From NCBI GenBank assembly GCA_023415035.1, contig JAEZLX010000144.1:1-14546 (forward strand): a DNA stretch of 14,546 nucleotides, written 5' to 3'. Source of the DNA: Pseudomonadota bacterium. GTDB lineage: Bacteria; Pseudomonadota; Gammaproteobacteria; Burkholderiales; Burkholderiaceae_C. Within the stretch, counting starts at the first letter, position 1; every line of letters starts with the position of its first letter. The translations under genes were made by a program, and so were the position numbers. Positions 14,159 through 14,546 of this stretch are shown here, piece after piece. The notes beneath the pieces are model-generated. The model was given only the letters and a program-made list of their open reading frames with translations, did no database searches and was not told where the DNA came from.

Positions 14159-14546
14159 TCAACCGAAGCGGAAGCCCGAGAGCACCGTCCGCATCACTTC
14201 TTCCGAGTAGACCTTGCGGCCCTCGGCGTCGCTGCCGGCGCCAGCGGCGACCATCAGGGGGATCAGATGCTCCTCGCCCCAGCGCGGGTGGCAATCGCGG
14301 GCATGCGGTGCTGCGGTCCAGTTCGTCAGCAGGGCTTCGCGCTGGGCCGGCGCGCTTTCCACGGCCTGCGTCAGCCACTCGTCGAATGCTGCCGATACCG
14401 GTGTGTAGCGAGGGTCGCCGTAGCCGCGCATGTTGTGGAAACTCATGCCGCTGCCGACGATCAGCACACCCTCGTCGCGCAGCGGGGCCAGCGCGCGGCC
14501 GGCGGCAATGTGGGTGGCCGTGTCCATGTCATGGCGCAGGGAAAGC
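14159..14546 (-). CDS. DODA-type extradiol dioxygenase (YgiD-like), C-terminal part; 5' end outside window
   Basis: The visible 128 residues are the C-terminal half of a class III extradiol dioxygenase of the same family as the gene at 262-1146. The reading frame stays open through the right edge (LSLRHDMDTATH precedes the first in-window ATG), so the true start lies outside. Family marks are GVLIVGSGMSFHNMRG, containing a probable metal-ligand histidine, and WGEEHLIPLMVAAGAG. The protein ends YSEEVMRTVLSGFRFG. It is convergent with scoAB. It is a clear paralogue of the first dioxygenase but lacks its DHYWPL form, having EEHLIPL instead. Whether it has a signal peptide cannot be seen. Confidence 0.88.
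   Translation of the reverse strand, partial: LSLRHDMDTATHIAAGRALAPLRDEGVLIVGSGMSFHNMRGYGDPRYTPVSAAFDEWLTQAVESAPAQREALLTNWTAAPHARDCHPRWGEEHLIPLMVAAGAGSDAEGRKVYSEEVMRTVLSGFRFG

Noticed and set aside
1..14546. Insertion sequence, phage, CRISPR, tRNA or toxin-antitoxin content
   Set aside because: I found no transposase, integrase, direct-repeat array, tRNA-like fold or small toxin-antitoxin pair, and base composition looks uniform.

Overview
The window is about 14.5 kb of high-GC bacterial chromosome. I infer a Burkholderiales betaproteobacterium, probably Comamonadaceae or Alcaligenaceae, from gene content and protein style: a Bug-type solute-binding protein with no permease beside it, TAXI proteins tethered to the membrane, a ScoAB CoA-transferase, a short-tailed methyl-accepting chemotaxis protein and a tandem-type glycine riboswitch. 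I see no mobile element, CRISPR array, rRNA or tRNA. It reads as ordinary chromosomal metabolism and transport, not an island.

Layout. Positions 1-143 (minus strand) hold a glycine riboswitch whose second aptamer runs off the left edge, so a glycine-responsive gene (usually gcvT) should lie just outside. Divergent from it is a DODA-type extradiol dioxygenase with an export-signal-like N-terminus (262-1146). Converging on that gene are two tandem, translationally coupled genes for membrane-anchored TAXI-domain proteins (1172-3819, minus). After a terminator comes ETF:ubiquinone oxidoreductase (3963-5648, minus). It is divergent from a compact operon of an SDR oxidoreductase, an EamA transporter and a hotdog acyl-CoA thioesterase (5780-7967, plus). 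A perfect 12-bp palindrome in the shared ETF-QO/SDR control region suggests a TetR-type fatty-acid repressor.

A 309-bp gap leads to a chemoreceptor gene (8277-9848) with a possible flagellar sigma-28 promoter. Next are two different AhpD-fold proteins transcribed head-to-head: a peroxidase-like CxxC protein (9918-10538, minus) and a PcaC-like 4-carboxymuconolactone decarboxylase (10621-11010, plus). The latter is followed by an orphan Bug solute-binding protein (11090-12067).

The right end has a PAS-LuxR regulator (12090-12647, minus) divergent from scoAB, succinyl-CoA:3-ketoacid CoA-transferase (12741-14092, plus). A striking 26-bp inverted repeat sits between them. A good intrinsic terminator closes scoAB, and a second DODA-type dioxygenase (minus) is cut by the right edge.

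How the genes fit together: much of the window concerns acyl-CoA and ring-cleavage carbon flow. ETF-QO drains acyl-CoA dehydrogenase electrons, the SDR and thioesterase act on acyl intermediates, PcaC belongs to the protocatechuate branch, and ScoAB activates acetoacetate-type acids. The least explained parts are the paired tethered TAXI proteins with a shared cytoplasmic tail signature and the regulator-palindrome-scoAB unit.
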